Shown here one piece after another: positions 53,496 through 62,659 of a stretch of DNA of 64,000 nt (the first letter of the stretch is position 1; each line of letters begins with the position of its first letter). The position numbers and the translations under genes are program-made. This DNA is from Palleronia sp. THAF1 (lineage in GTDB: Bacteria > Pseudomonadota > Alphaproteobacteria > Rhodobacterales > Rhodobacteraceae). Location: positions 477,001 to 541,000 of the forward strand of contig NZ_CP045420.1 of assembly GCF_009363795.1 (NCBI RefSeq), written 5' to 3'. The notes under the pieces were generated by a model. That model made no database searches and had not been told where the DNA came from. It saw nothing but the letters and a program-made list of their open reading frames with translations.

Positions 53496-54077
53496 ATGTG
53501 CGTAATGGCGCAGCGCGTTTCAAGGTCTTACGTTGCGGTCGGCTCTAACATGCCGACTGACCAGGGTGATCCGCGTGACCTGGCCGAGAGCGCCATTCAC
53601 CAGCTTGGGAGGCTCGGACGGGTGGTGCGCAGTCCTTTTTATGAAACACCCGCTTATCCTCTGGGGAGTGGTCCGGACTTCGTGAACGGTGTGGTGGGTC
53701 TGGATACGGCGATATCGGCAGACGACCTTCTGGCCGCGCTGCATGGGATCGAGGCCGACGCGGGCCGCACCCGCGCGGAACGTTGGGGGCCACGGGTGCT
53801 CGATCTGGATTTGCTGGCCTACGGCGATGCGGTCCTGCCGGATGCGCAGACGCAAGACGACTGGCGCGCTTTGCCGTCTGAGCGACAAACGGCCGTCGCG
53901 CCCGGTCGGTTGATCCTGCCGCATCCGCGCCTGCAGGATCGCGCCTTCGTGCTGGTGCCATGGGCGGATATCGCGCCCGACTGGACCCACCCCCGAACGG
54001 GTCTGACGGTCGCGCAGATGCTGGATGCGCTGCCAACCGCCGATACCGCGGCGATCCGGCCTGTGAACATCGCCTGA
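53496..54077 (+). CDS. folK: 2-amino-4-hydroxy-6-hydroxymethyldihydropteridine pyrophosphokinase
   Basis: A cytosolic HPPK of 193 residues (191 counting from the alternative ATG 53505). It transfers pyrophosphate from ATP to the pterin precursor in folate biosynthesis. Features: YVAVGSNMP near the start, FYETPAYPLGSGPDFVNGVV (about 46-66), the HPPK signature RWGPRVLDLDLLAYGD with two metal-binding Asp, and LPHPRLQDRAFVLVPWADIAPDW. An AAGGGCGG sequence lies before ATG 53496. It is divergent from the NYN gene and about 100 bases ahead of rpoZ. Confidence 0.93.
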   Translation: MCVMAQRVSRSYVAVGSNMPTDQGDPRDLAESAIHQLGRLGRVVRSPFYETPAYPLGSGPDFVNGVVGLDTAISADDLLAALHGIEADAGRTRAERWGPRVLDLDLLAYGDAVLPDAQTQDDWRALPSERQTAVAPGRLILPHPRLQDRAFVLVPWADIAPDWTHPRTGLTVAQMLDALPTADTAAIRPVNIA

Positions 54078-54182
54078 ACCTGTGCGCGCATGGGTTGTCA
54101 AAGCGTGTATCATCGCCTATCTCACGCACTTCATTCGTCAGGCGCGACCAGCGCCCGAATCGCTATTGCCGGAGTATCCCCC

Positions 54183-54536
54183 ATGGCCCGCGTGACCGTC
54201 GAAGACTGCGTCGACAAGGTTCCCAACCGTTTCGAGCTGGTGATGCTTGCCGCACACCGCGCCCGCGAAATCACAGCAGGCTCTGCGCCGACCGTTGATC
54301 GCGACAATGACAAGAACCCCGTCGTGTCCCTGCGCGAGATCGCAGAAGAGACGCAGCAGGCCGATGGTCTGCGTGAGCGGATGATCGAAAGCCACCAGAC
54401 CCAGATCGAGGTGGATGAGCCGGAAGAAGACGCCATGGCGCTTCTGATGGGGTCCGAGCCGGACAAGCCGGCCGAGGACGACATGTCCGAAGAGAAATTG
54501 CTGCGTGCCCTGATGGAAGCGCAAAAGAGCCAGTAG
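54183..54536 (+). CDS. rpoZ: RNA polymerase omega subunit
   Basis: A 117-residue omega subunit that helps fold and hold beta-prime and contributes to ppGpp binding. The start [20 protein letters not shown] and the helix [25 protein letters not shown] (about 20-44) are classical, followed by [10 protein letters not shown]. The acidic C-terminal extension (about 70-117) is usual in alphaproteobacteria. It lies 24 bases upstream of the rsh gene, a common pairing that puts the alarmone synthetase next to one of its polymerase targets. Confidence 0.96.
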   Translation: MARVTVEDCVDKVPNRFELVMLAAHRAREITAGSAPTVDRDNDKNPVVSLREIAEETQQADGLRERMIESHQTQIEVDEPEEDAMALLMGSEPDKPAEDDMSEEKLLRALMEAQKSQ

Positions 54537-54560
54537 AAGGGGCGCGCAAGCGCTGCACGC

Positions 54561-56708
54561 ATGGATGACGGCGCACTTTGGGTCCAAGAGGCAGAGCTCG
54601 CGCGATTGATCGCGCGGGTGGTGTCCTACAACCCTAATTGCGACACGGATCTCATATCGCGGGCTTATTACTACGGTGCCGACGCCCATCGCGGCCAGTT
54701 GCGCCACTCGGGCGAACCCTACATCACCCATCCCTTGGCCGTCGCCATGATCCTTGCCGAACAGCGGCTGGATGATGCGACCATCGTGACGGCGCTTCTT
54801 CACGACACCATCGAAGACACCGGCGCAACCTTCGGGGCCGTGTCACAAGTATTCACGTCCGAAATCGCCGAACTGGTCGATGGTGTAACGAAGCTGACCA
54901 AGCTTCAGCTGACCAGCAGCGAGACCAAGCAGGCCGAGAACTTCCGCAAGCTGTTCATGGCCATGAGCCGGGACATGCGCGTGATTCTGGTAAAGCTGGC
55001 CGACCGTCTGCACAACATGCGCACGGTCAAGCACATGCGCCCCGAGAAGCAGGCCCAGAAAGCGCGCGAGACGATGGATATCTTCGCGCCGCTTGCGGGC
55101 CGCATGGGTATGCAGTGGATGCGCGAAGAGCTGGAGGATCTGTCCTTCGGCGTACTGAACCCGGAAGGTCGCCGCTCGATCATCCATCGCTTCGCCACAC
55201 TGCGACGTGAAACGGGCGACGTGGTCGAAAAGATCACACACGACATCCGGGCAGAGCTGGAGCGCACTGGGATCGCGGGCGACGTGGCAGGTCGTGCCAA
55301 GCGCCCGTTCTCTATCTGGCGGAAGATGGAAGAGAAGAAGATCGGCTTTTCGCGCCTGTCGGACATCTACGGCTTTCGCGTCATCGTCGAAACGGAAGAC
55401 GAATGCTACCGCGTTCTGGGTGCGATCCACCGCCGTTGGCGGGCCGTTCCGGATCGCTTCAAGGATTACATCAGCCAGCCAAAATCGAACGGCTACCGCT
55501 CGATCCATACGACCGTTTCGGGGCGCGATGCCAAGCGTGTCGAGGTGCAGATCCGTACGCGTGCGATGCACGATGTCGCCGAGTCCGGTGTGGCGGCGCA
55601 CTGGTCCTATCGCGATGGCGAGCGGGTGGAGAATCCTTTTGCCGTCGATCCGGCGCGCTGGATCAGTGACCTGACCGCGCAATTCGATAGCTCCAGCGAC
55701 CACGACGAGTTCCTCGAAGCGGTCAAGCTAGAGATGTATACCGATCAGGTCTTCTGCTTCACGCCCAAGGGCGAGGTGGTAAAACTGCCGCGCGGGGCCA
55801 CGCCACTGGATTTCGCCTACGCGATCCACACGCGCATCGGCGCGCGGGCCGTGGGGGCCAAGGTCGACGGCGTGCGCGTGCCGCTATGGCAAAAGCTGCG
55901 CAACGGTGAGTCGGTCGAGATCGTGACGGCCGAGGGCCAGACGCCGCAGGGCTCGTGGCTCGATCTCGTTGTGACGGGCCGCGCGAAGTCCGCGATCCGC
56001 AAGGCGCTGCGCGACGCCGATCGCCATCGCTATATCCGGCTGGGCACCGAACTGGCGCGGGTCGCCTTCGATCAGGTCGGCCACCGCATGTCCGACAAGG
56101 CGCTGACGACGGCGGCGCGTGCATTGGGTGTCGGGTCGTCTGAAGAACTGCTGGCGCGGCTTGGCTCTGCCGAACTGGATACCCGCGCTGTACTGGGCAT
56201 CCTGTTCCCCGACGTGGTGCTGGACGATTCCGATGAGATCGACGCGACCGCCGCAATCGTGGGGTTGGAGCCGGACCAGACGTTCCGACGTGCGCGCTGC
56301 TGCCAGCCGCTGCCGGGCGAACGGATCGTCGGCATTTCCTACAAGGGAGAGGGCGTGCTGATCCACGCCATCGATTGCGAGGCGCTGGCCGAAGTCGAGG
56401 ATCAGCCCCAGCGATGGTTCGATATCGCGTGGCATGCGGGCAATCACCCGGCGGTGCACGATGTGACATTCGACATGACCATCGTGAACGACTCGGGCGT
56501 TCTGGGTCGGACCTGTACGCTGATCGGTCAGCAGAAGGCCAATATCTCTGACCTGGCGTTTCTGGAGCGGAGGCAGGACTTCTTCCGCGTGAAACTGGAC
56601 GTCGAGTTGCGGTCTATCGAGCATCTGCATGCCGTGCGTATGGCACTGGAAGCGGAAGGCGATGTGGCGATGATAGAGCGGGTGCGCGATCCCGCGCTCT
56701 CGCCCTGA
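54561..56708 (+). CDS. rsh: Bifunctional (p)ppGpp synthetase/hydrolase
   Basis: A 715-residue RelA/SpoT homologue that makes and breaks the stringent-response alarmone. Domains in order: an HD hydrolase (about 45-200) with intact ALLHDTIEDTG; a synthetase domain (about 245-360) with DIYGFRVIV, QPKSNGYRSIHTT and the VEVQIRT motif; a TGS domain (about 395-455; FTPKGEVVKLPRGATPLDFAYAIH); and a C-terminal ACT domain (about 640-712; SGVLGRTCTLIGQQKANISD). Both catalytic sites look complete, so the cell has a working long RSH whether or not the small synthetase near uvrB is broken. It overlaps the DUF2062 gene by one base. Confidence 0.96.
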   Translation: MDDGALWVQEAELARLIARVVSYNPNCDTDLISRAYYYGADAHRGQLRHSGEPYITHPLAVAMILAEQRLDDATIVTALLHDTIEDTGATFGAVSQVFTSEIAELVDGVTKLTKLQLTSSETKQAENFRKLFMAMSRDMRVILVKLADRLHNMRTVKHMRPEKQAQKARETMDIFAPLAGRMGMQWMREELEDLSFGVLNPEGRRSIIHRFATLRRETGDVVEKITHDIRAELERTGIAGDVAGRAKRPFSIWRKMEEKKIGFSRLSDIYGFRVIVETEDECYRVLGAIHRRWRAVPDRFKDYISQPKSNGYRSIHTTVSGRDAKRVEVQIRTRAMHDVAESGVAAHWSYRDGERVENPFAVDPARWISDLTAQFDSSSDHDEFLEAVKLEMYTDQVFCFTPKGEVVKLPRGATPLDFAYAIHTRIGARAVGAKVDGVRVPLWQKLRNGESVEIVTAEGQTPQGSWLDLVVTGRAKSAIRKALRDADRHRYIRLGTELARVAFDQVGHRMSDKALTTAARALGVGSSEELLARLGSAELDTRAVLGILFPDVVLDDSDEIDATAAIVGLEPDQTFRRARCCQPLPGERIVGISYKGEGVLIHAIDCEALAEVEDQPQRWFDIAWHAGNHPAVHDVTFDMTIVNDSGVLGRTCTLIGQQKANISDLAFLERRQDFFRVKLDVELRSIEHLHAVRMALEAEGDVAMIERVRDPALSP

Positions 56709-57364
56709 TGTTCAAGCGCCGCACGCCCAGGTCCACGCTGGCGGCCTTCGGTCGGGCGCTGTGGCCCCGTGGCGGCTGGCTGCGGGCGGGGCAGTACATG
56801 GCATACCGCGTCCGTCGCCTCCCGGACCCGGCCTACAAGATCAGCCGGGGGATCGCGGCGGGTGTCTTCGTGTCGTTCACGCCATTCTTCGGGCTGCACT
56901 TCTTGTTAGCGGCGGGATTGGCGTGGATCATGGGGGGGAATCTTCTGGCGGCGCTTTTGGCGACGTTCACCGGAAATCCGATCACTTTTCCGATTATCGC
57001 TGGCCTGTCGGTGGAAATGGGCAGCTGGATGCTGGGCCGCCCCAACGCGCTGCCGTTAGGAGAGGTGTTCAACGCCTTCAGCGGCGTCTCGCTCGAATTG
57101 TGGCTGAACGCCCGCGCGATCTTCACAGACGATCTGGTTCAATGGACCCGTCTGGACTGGTTTTTTGACCGCGTTTTCCTACCCTACCTGATCGGTGGTA
57201 TCGTTCCGGGCGTGATCGCTGGCGTGACCGCATACATATTGTCGCGCCCGTTGATCGCGGCTTACCAAAAGGCCCGGATCAAGCGATTGAAGACACGCTT
57301 TGCCAAGCGGCGCGAGATTGCGGAAAAGGCCATCGTGGCCCGCCGGAAGGAAACGAACATATGA
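56708..57364 (+). CDS. DUF2062 membrane protein
   Basis: A 218-residue inner-membrane protein of the DUF2062 family. The family pattern occurs: [20 protein letters not shown] (about 40-59), [20 protein letters not shown], and [10 protein letters not shown] (about 90). A further hydrophobic pair near the C-terminus ([20 protein letters not shown]) is followed by a Lys/Arg-rich tail. Function is unknown; similar proteins are often encoded by rsh or by glycosyltransferases. The ATG overlaps the rsh stop (TGATG) and the stop overlaps the pdxJ start (ATGA). Confidence 0.9.
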   Translation: MFKRRTPRSTLAAFGRALWPRGGWLRAGQYMAYRVRRLPDPAYKISRGIAAGVFVSFTPFFGLHFLLAAGLAWIMGGNLLAALLATFTGNPITFPIIAGLSVEMGSWMLGRPNALPLGEVFNAFSGVSLELWLNARAIFTDDLVQWTRLDWFFDRVFLPYLIGGIVPGVIAGVTAYILSRPLIAAYQKARIKRLKTRFAKRREIAEKAIVARRKETNI

Positions 57365-58104
57365 CCCCACCCCTGCGACTGGGCGTGAACATCGATCACG
57401 TGGCGACCGTGCGCAACGCGCGCGGTGGCGATCTGCCGGACCCTGTGCGCGCGGCCCGTATCGCCGAAGCCGCGGGGGCCGATGGCATCACGGCGCATCT
57501 GCGTGAAGACCGGCGCCACATCTCGGACGCGGATATCGAGGCGCTGATGGATGCGCTGACTTTGCCGCTGAACTTCGAAATGGCCGCGACGGATGAAATG
57601 CAGGCAATCGCTCTGCGTCATAAGCCCCACGCCGTATGCATCGTGCCCGAACGCCGGGACGAGCGGACGACCGAAGGCGGGCTGGAGGTCGCGCGCGAAG
57701 AGAACAGGCTGGCCCATTTCATCGCGCCACTGGCAGAGGCCGGGTGCCGCGTGTCGATTTTCATCGCCGCCGATCCGCGCCAGATCGAAGCGGCGGCGCG
57801 CATCGGTGCTGCGGTGGTGGAACTTCACACGGGTGCCTATTGCGATGCCTTCGCAGAGGGCCGCATGGACGACCACGCCGAAGAGCTCGCCAAGCTGACC
57901 GAAATGGCGGTTCTGGCCGACGAGTTGGGTCTGGAGGTTCACGCGGGCCACGGCCTGACCTATGACACCGTGCCCCCCATCGCCGCGCTTCCGCAGGTGG
58001 TCGAATTGAATATCGGTCACTTCCTGATCGGCGAAGCGATCTTCAAAGGGCTGGAGCCTGCGATCAAGGAGATGCGCACGGTCATGGACGGGGCGCGCGC
58101 GTGA
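57361..58104 (+). CDS. pdxJ: Pyridoxine 5'-phosphate synthase
   Basis: A 247-residue TIM-barrel enzyme that joins 1-deoxyxylulose-5-phosphate with 3-amino-2-oxopropyl phosphate to make vitamin B6. Clear motifs are [17 protein letters not shown] (residues 5-21), [28 protein letters not shown] (active-site loop), FEMAATDEM with the catalytic Glu (about 73), [13 protein letters not shown] and [17 protein letters not shown]. It overlaps both neighbours as ATGA/GTGA, so the rsh, DUF2062, pdxJ and FMN-reductase genes form one tightly packed unit. PdxJ product feeds PLP enzymes generally. Confidence 0.96.
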   Translation: MTPPLRLGVNIDHVATVRNARGGDLPDPVRAARIAEAAGADGITAHLREDRRHISDADIEALMDALTLPLNFEMAATDEMQAIALRHKPHAVCIVPERRDERTTEGGLEVAREENRLAHFIAPLAEAGCRVSIFIAADPRQIEAAARIGAAVVELHTGAYCDAFAEGRMDDHAEELAKLTEMAVLADELGLEVHAGHGLTYDTVPPIAALPQVVELNIGHFLIGEAIFKGLEPAIKEMRTVMDGARA

Positions 58105-58646
58105 CCAAGACGATCCTGGCCTTCGGCGCCAGCAATTCGAAAGCCTCGATCAACCATCAACTGGCGCTGCGCGTGGGTGATTTGGTGGCAGCGGAACTGG
58201 GGGACGCACGCGTGACGTCGTTGCTGCTGCATGATTTCGACATGCCGGTGTATTCCATCGACCGAGAGAACGCGGACGGCATTCCCGCACCCGCGCAGGC
58301 TTTCATCGACGCGTTGGCGGCGGCGGACGGGGTGGTGATCTCCTTCGCCGAGCATAACGGATCGCTGACCGCCGCGTTCAAGAACGTCTTCGACTGGGCC
58401 AGCCGGATCGACGGCAAGGTCTATCAGGGCAAACCGCTTCTGGCGCTGGCGACCTCTCCGGGCGCGCGCGGCGGACAGTCCGTTCTGGACCACGCTGCGG
58501 CGCAGGCCCCGTTCCGGGGGGCGGCATCGGTTGAAGTGTTTTCACTGCCCAGCTTCGGCGAAACCTTCGCCGACGGGGCCGTGTTGGACGGTGAGCATGC
58601 GAAACGGCTGGCGCAGGCCGTCGCGGCGTTCGCTGAACGCGTCTAG
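58101..58646 (+). CDS. NADPH-dependent FMN reductase-like flavoprotein
   Basis: A 181-residue flavodoxin-fold protein of the NADPH-dependent FMN reductase family. FMN-binding loops are visible: [18 protein letters not shown] (residues 5-22, phosphate loop) and [22 protein letters not shown] (about 78-99, the family PEYNGS-like motif). A third is [16 protein letters not shown] (about 115-130). It starts at GTG 58101 within the end of pdxJ. Likely roles are quinone, azo or chromate reduction or supply of reduced flavin. The position after pdxJ, where acpS is often found in other bacteria, is mildly unusual. Confidence 0.86.
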   Translation: MTKTILAFGASNSKASINHQLALRVGDLVAAELGDARVTSLLLHDFDMPVYSIDRENADGIPAPAQAFIDALAAADGVVISFAEHNGSLTAAFKNVFDWASRIDGKVYQGKPLLALATSPGARGGQSVLDHAAAQAPFRGAASVEVFSLPSFGETFADGAVLDGEHAKRLAQAVAAFAERV

Positions 58647-58658
58647 CGCCAGTATCCC

Positions 58659-61238
58659 TTAATCCCGCGCGCGCAGCACCTGTGCCGGGCGGGCGGCGAG
58701 CGGACCCCATGCAAAGGCAAGCCCCGCCAGCAGCGTCAGAACAACGCCGCCTGCGATAATTGCCAGTGCCGATCCCGGCGCGAAGCGGAAGTCGGTCTCC
58801 ATGATGAAGACTGACACGCCCCATCCCGCAGCCGCCCCCGCGACAGCAGCCACCAGTCCCGCCGCCAGTCCCAGAATTGCCCAACGCAGCGCGAAGCTGG
58901 TCAGAATGGTGGTGCGACTGGCGCCGACGGTCTTGAGCACGGCGGCCTCGTAGACGCGCGCGCGGGTGCCCGCCGCGGCGGCGCCGATCAGGACGACCGC
59001 GCCCGTCACAAGCGTGGCGGATGCACCATAGGTGATGGCGGCGGCCACACCGGCAAGGATGTCGGACACGCGGTCGATGGCGTCCCGCACGCGAATGGCG
59101 GTGATGTTGGGGTAGTCGCCCGCCACGTTACGCAAGATGCGGGCCTCTGCGGCTTCATCGGCGTAGACCGTTGCGATCCACGTGTGCGGTGCGCCTTGAA
59201 GTGCAGCGGGGTTCATGGCCAAGACGAAACCGATCCCGGCGGTCGAGAAATCGACTTCGCGGAACGATGTGATCTCTCCCTCGATATCGCGGCCAAGGAT
59301 GTTGACGGTCAGCGTGTCGCCAAGTTCCAGGCCCAGTTCTGCGGCTTCTTCGGCGGCGAAGCTGATCTGATTGGGGCCGGTGTAATCGGGCCGCCACCAG
59401 ACGCCTTCTGTCACGGTCGTATCCTCGGGCGGCAGCTCGGAATAGGTGACGCCCCGGTCGCCGCGCAGGGTCCAGTGGTCGCCCGCGACCTCTGTTGCGT
59501 CCTGCCCGTTGATCTGCGTGATGATGCCCCGCAGCATGGGCGCCGCTTCGACCTTTTCGACTTGGGTATCGTCTTCCAAAGCGCGGATGGCGTCGATCTG
59601 CGCGGGTTGAATATCGACCATGAAATAGGCGGGGGCGATGTCCGGAAGGTCGCGCTCGATTGCGGCGCGCAAGTTGGCGTCGATCTGACCGACAGCGGCC
59701 AGCACGGTCAGGCCAAGGCCCAGCGACAGAACGACCGCCGCCGCTTCGCCGGACGGTCCGCCAACGGCACCGAAGGCCGTGCGGATCGCGGTGCGACCGC
59801 GCAGGGCAGGCTGTCGAGCGACGACGCGCGCGGCGCGGCGCGTGGCCCATGCGGTGGCCAGCAAGGCAAGGAACGACGCGAGCAGACCGCCAGCGGTGTA
59901 GAGCGTCAGCATCGGGATGCCCGACAGCCACGCGGCAAGGCCGACCAGCAGGATCAGAATGGCCCCTGTCGCGAGCAGGTAGGGCAGTCGCGGCAGGCCG
60001 GAGGGCAGGCCACCGGCTTCGCGGAACAGGGCGGCGGCGCGGATGTCCTGCGCTTTCGCCAGCGGCCAGAGCGTGAAGAGCGCGGCGGCAAGGATGCCGT
60101 ACAACGCGGCCTCGGCCAGTGCGGCAGGATAGAGCGACAGGGCGGCCGGCACGGGCAGACGGTCTTCGATGATGGGTGCGAAGGCGATGGGCAGCGCCGC
60201 GCCAAGGGCGACGCCAAGGACCACGGCGAGCGCCGTGACAGCGCCGATCTGGATAGCGAAGGCGGCGAACAGGGTGCGGGATTCGGCGCCAAGGGTTTTC
60301 AGCGTCGCGATGGTGGCGGTCTTGTCCACCATGTGCGCGCGGACGGCGGAGCCGACGCCGATGCCACCGACGGCCAGACCGGCAAGACCGACGAGCACGA
60401 GGAAGGCCGACAGACGCTCGACGAACTGCTGGATGCCCGGCGCGCCGTTGCGACGGTCGCGCCAGCGGTAGCCGGAGTCGGGGAGGGCTTCGGCCAGTTG
60501 CGCCTCTGCGGTGTCGAGGTCGGCTTCCGGTGGCAGGGTCAGGCGATATTCAGTCTCGTATAGCGTGCCGGGCTGGATCAGGCCGGTGCCGTCGAGGTCT
60601 GCGGTGTTCAGGAGTGTTCTGGGGCCAAGGTCAAAGCCGCCGCCTGCGTTGTCGGGCTCTGCCGCGATCCGGGCGGTCAGGCGAAAGTCCTTCTCACCCA
60701 GCCGGAAGGTGTCGCCCACGGTCAGGCCCAGCCGGTCGGCCAACACCGGGTCCATAGCGGCGCCAGGCGGGTCGCCCGCGAGCGCGTCTGGCAGCGGGCC
60801 GGGCGGGTCGAGTTGTAGATCGCCCAGCAGTGGATAGGCCGCATCGACGCCCTTCACCTGCGTCAGCGCGCGGTCCTCTCCGACGGTGACCATGGAGCGG
60901 AACTCGACGACTTCGGATACGGTGCCGAGAGCTTCGAGCGCCGCGCGCTCAGCGTCGTTGGCGAAACGGTAGGTGAACTCGACGCTCGCGTCGCCGCCCA
61001 GCAGCGTTGCGCCTTCGCGGGCGAGACCTTCCGTGATGGCTTCCCTGACCGAACCCACAGCCGCGATGGCGGCGATGCCGAGGGTCAGGCAGGCGAGGAA
61101 GACGCGGAACCCCTTCAGTCCGTTACGGAAGCCGGAGCGGAGTTCTCGGCGCGCTATGGTGATGGCGGGACTGGGGGCGCGGCCCGGCTGGGGCGCTGCC
61201 CCAGACCCCGAGGTATTTGCAGAACGATGAAGGGTCAT
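58659..61238 (-). CDS. ABC transporter permease, FtsX-like (YbbP type)
   Basis: An 859-residue inner-membrane protein with the duplicated MacB/FtsX layout. A membrane segment (FRVFLACLTLGIAAIAAVGSV, about 44-64) precedes a large periplasmic domain. Then come three membrane segments around 268-380, a second set near 415-520, a second periplasmic domain, and a final FtsX set (about 730-850). Proteins of this YbbP type work with a YbbA ATPase and are often encoded next to a TesA esterase, as here. They are thought to move lipids or lipoprotein-like cargo mechanically, without a classical pore. The ATG overlaps the ATPase stop (ATGA). Confidence 0.88.
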   Translation of the reverse strand: MTLHRSANTSGSGAAPQPGRAPSPAITIARRELRSGFRNGLKGFRVFLACLTLGIAAIAAVGSVREAITEGLAREGATLLGGDASVEFTYRFANDAERAALEALGTVSEVVEFRSMVTVGEDRALTQVKGVDAAYPLLGDLQLDPPGPLPDALAGDPPGAAMDPVLADRLGLTVGDTFRLGEKDFRLTARIAAEPDNAGGGFDLGPRTLLNTADLDGTGLIQPGTLYETEYRLTLPPEADLDTAEAQLAEALPDSGYRWRDRRNGAPGIQQFVERLSAFLVLVGLAGLAVGGIGVGSAVRAHMVDKTATIATLKTLGAESRTLFAAFAIQIGAVTALAVVLGVALGAALPIAFAPIIEDRLPVPAALSLYPAALAEAALYGILAAALFTLWPLAKAQDIRAAALFREAGGLPSGLPRLPYLLATGAILILLVGLAAWLSGIPMLTLYTAGGLLASFLALLATAWATRRAARVVARQPALRGRTAIRTAFGAVGGPSGEAAAVVLSLGLGLTVLAAVGQIDANLRAAIERDLPDIAPAYFMVDIQPAQIDAIRALEDDTQVEKVEAAPMLRGIITQINGQDATEVAGDHWTLRGDRGVTYSELPPEDTTVTEGVWWRPDYTGPNQISFAAEEAAELGLELGDTLTVNILGRDIEGEITSFREVDFSTAGIGFVLAMNPAALQGAPHTWIATVYADEAAEARILRNVAGDYPNITAIRVRDAIDRVSDILAGVAAAITYGASATLVTGAVVLIGAAAAGTRARVYEAAVLKTVGASRTTILTSFALRWAILGLAAGLVAAVAGAAAGWGVSVFIMETDFRFAPGSALAIIAGGVVLTLLAGLAFAWGPLAARPAQVLRARD

Positions 61239-61924
61239 TCGGCGGCGGCGCGGTCGGGGGCAAGGCGGCCGTCTTCAAGGCGGATCGTGCGCGAGCAGCG
61301 GGCGGCGAGGTCGGGCGCGTGGGTAACGAGGATCAGCGTCGCGCCGTGACGGTCGTTGAGGGCGAAGAGCAAGTCCATGATTGTTTCACCCGTGGGACCG
61401 TCGAGATTGCCGGTGGGCTCGTCCGCCAACAGGATTTCGGGGCGGGGGGCAGCGGCGCGGGCAAGGGCGACGCGCTGCTGTTCGCCGCCGGATAGTTCTG
61501 ACGGGTAGTGGTGCTGGCGTTTTCCAAGGCCCACGGCGTCGAGTTCGGCTGCCGCGCGGTCGAAAGCGTCCGAGTGGCCCGCCAGTTCAAGCGGGGTTGC
61601 GACATTTTCGAGCGCGGTCATCGTGGGGATCAGGTGGAAGGACTGGAAGACGACTCCCATATGAGAGCGACGGAAGCGGGCCAATGCATCCTCGTTCATT
61701 GCCGTCAGGTCATGGTCGAGCGCGTGAACCGAGCCGCCCGTGGCGCGCTCCAGCCCGCCCATGACCATGAGGAGAGACGACTTGCCTGATCCCGACGGAC
61801 CCACCAGCCCCACCGTTTCGCCGCGCGTCACATCCAGCGTGATGCCGCGCAGGATATCCACGGGACCGGCATTGCCGTCGAGCGTGAGGTCGGCGTCGTT
61901 CAGGGACAGGATCGTGTCGGGCAT
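61235..61924 (-). CDS. ABC transporter ATP-binding protein (YbbA/LolD type)
   Basis: A 229-residue MacB/LolD-family ATPase. Motifs: Walker [12 protein letters not shown] (about 39), the family [16 protein letters not shown] (Q-loop and LolD-like X-loop, about 92-107), signature [14 protein letters not shown] (about 142) and Walker [13 protein letters not shown] (about 163). It energises the FtsX-like permease encoded right after it. The start is ATG 61924, back to back with the TesA-like gene, so promoters of the two units must overlap the coding starts unless TesA starts further in. Confidence 0.92.
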   Translation of the reverse strand: MPDTILSLNDADLTLDGNAGPVDILRGITLDVTRGETVGLVGPSGSGKSSLLMVMGGLERATGGSVHALDHDLTAMNEDALARFRRSHMGVVFQSFHLIPTMTALENVATPLELAGHSDAFDRAAAELDAVGLGKRQHHYPSELSGGEQQRVALARAAAPRPEILLADEPTGNLDGPTGETIMDLLFALNDRHGATLILVTHAPDLAARCSRTIRLEDGRLAPDRAAAE

Positions 61925-62609
61925 GCGCGCCTCCGTGGGTCTGGTGGCATATGGGGTGCGGGAATGGGCGCTCAAGTCGGTGGCGGCGATCTGTCTTTAC
62001 GGTGGCCTTGTCGGTGCCGCGCAGGCCGAGGTGACGGTGGCCGCGCTGGGCGACTCGCTGACGCAAGGATATGGCTTGGTGCAGTCCGAAGGCTTCGTGC
62101 CGCAGCTGCAGGCGTGGCTGCGCGATCAGGGGGCCGATGTGACGGTCGTGAACGCAGGCGTGTCGGGAGACACGACGGCGGGCGGCTTGTCTCGGGTCGA
62201 CTGGACTTTGACGCCCGATGTGGACGCGATGATCGTGGCGCTGGGCGGCAACGATCTGCTGCGGGGGATCGATCCGGCGAACTCCAAGGCGAACTTGAAC
62301 GGTATCCTGGCGGCAGCGGATGAGGCGGGCGTGCCTGTGCTGATGATCGGGATGGAGGCGCCGGGGAACTACGGTGCCGACTACAAGGAGGCGTTCGACG
62401 GGATGTATGGCGAATTGGCCGCGGAATGGGACGTGGCGTTGGCGGAAGCGTCGTTCCTGGGCACCTTGATGGAAATCGAGGACCGCGCAGCGGCGTCGGC
62501 CCGCTACATGCAGTCCGACGGCATTCATCCGAACGCAGAAGGCGTGGCGTTGATCGTCGAGGCACTGGGGCCGGAGGTTCTGGAACTGGTCGAACGCGCG
62601 GCGGAGTGA
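61923..62609 (+). CDS. SGNH-fold arylesterase/lysophospholipase (TesA-like)
   Basis: A GDSL/SGNH hydrolase, up to 228 residues. The catalytic Ser is in VAALGDSLTQGYGL (block I), the Gly block in GVSGDTTAGG, the Asn in ALGGNDLLRGI (block III), and the Asp-His pair in QSDGIHPNAEG (block V), so all four blocks are intact. A signal peptide ends about VGAAQAEV, so the enzyme is periplasmic. The ATG at 61923 overlaps the divergent ATPase start by two bases; GTG 61956, which leaves a normal signal peptide, is an equally good start. It would cleave acyl esters or lysophospholipids. Confidence 0.88.
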   Translation: MRASVGLVAYGVREWALKSVAAICLYGGLVGAAQAEVTVAALGDSLTQGYGLVQSEGFVPQLQAWLRDQGADVTVVNAGVSGDTTAGGLSRVDWTLTPDVDAMIVALGGNDLLRGIDPANSKANLNGILAAADEAGVPVLMIGMEAPGNYGADYKEAFDGMYGELAAEWDVALAEASFLGTLMEIEDRAAASARYMQSDGIHPNAEGVALIVEALGPEVLELVERAAE

Positions 62610-62659
62610 CTGGTGGTCCGAGCCGTGCCGTGGGATGAACGGCACGGGAGGATCGTGGC

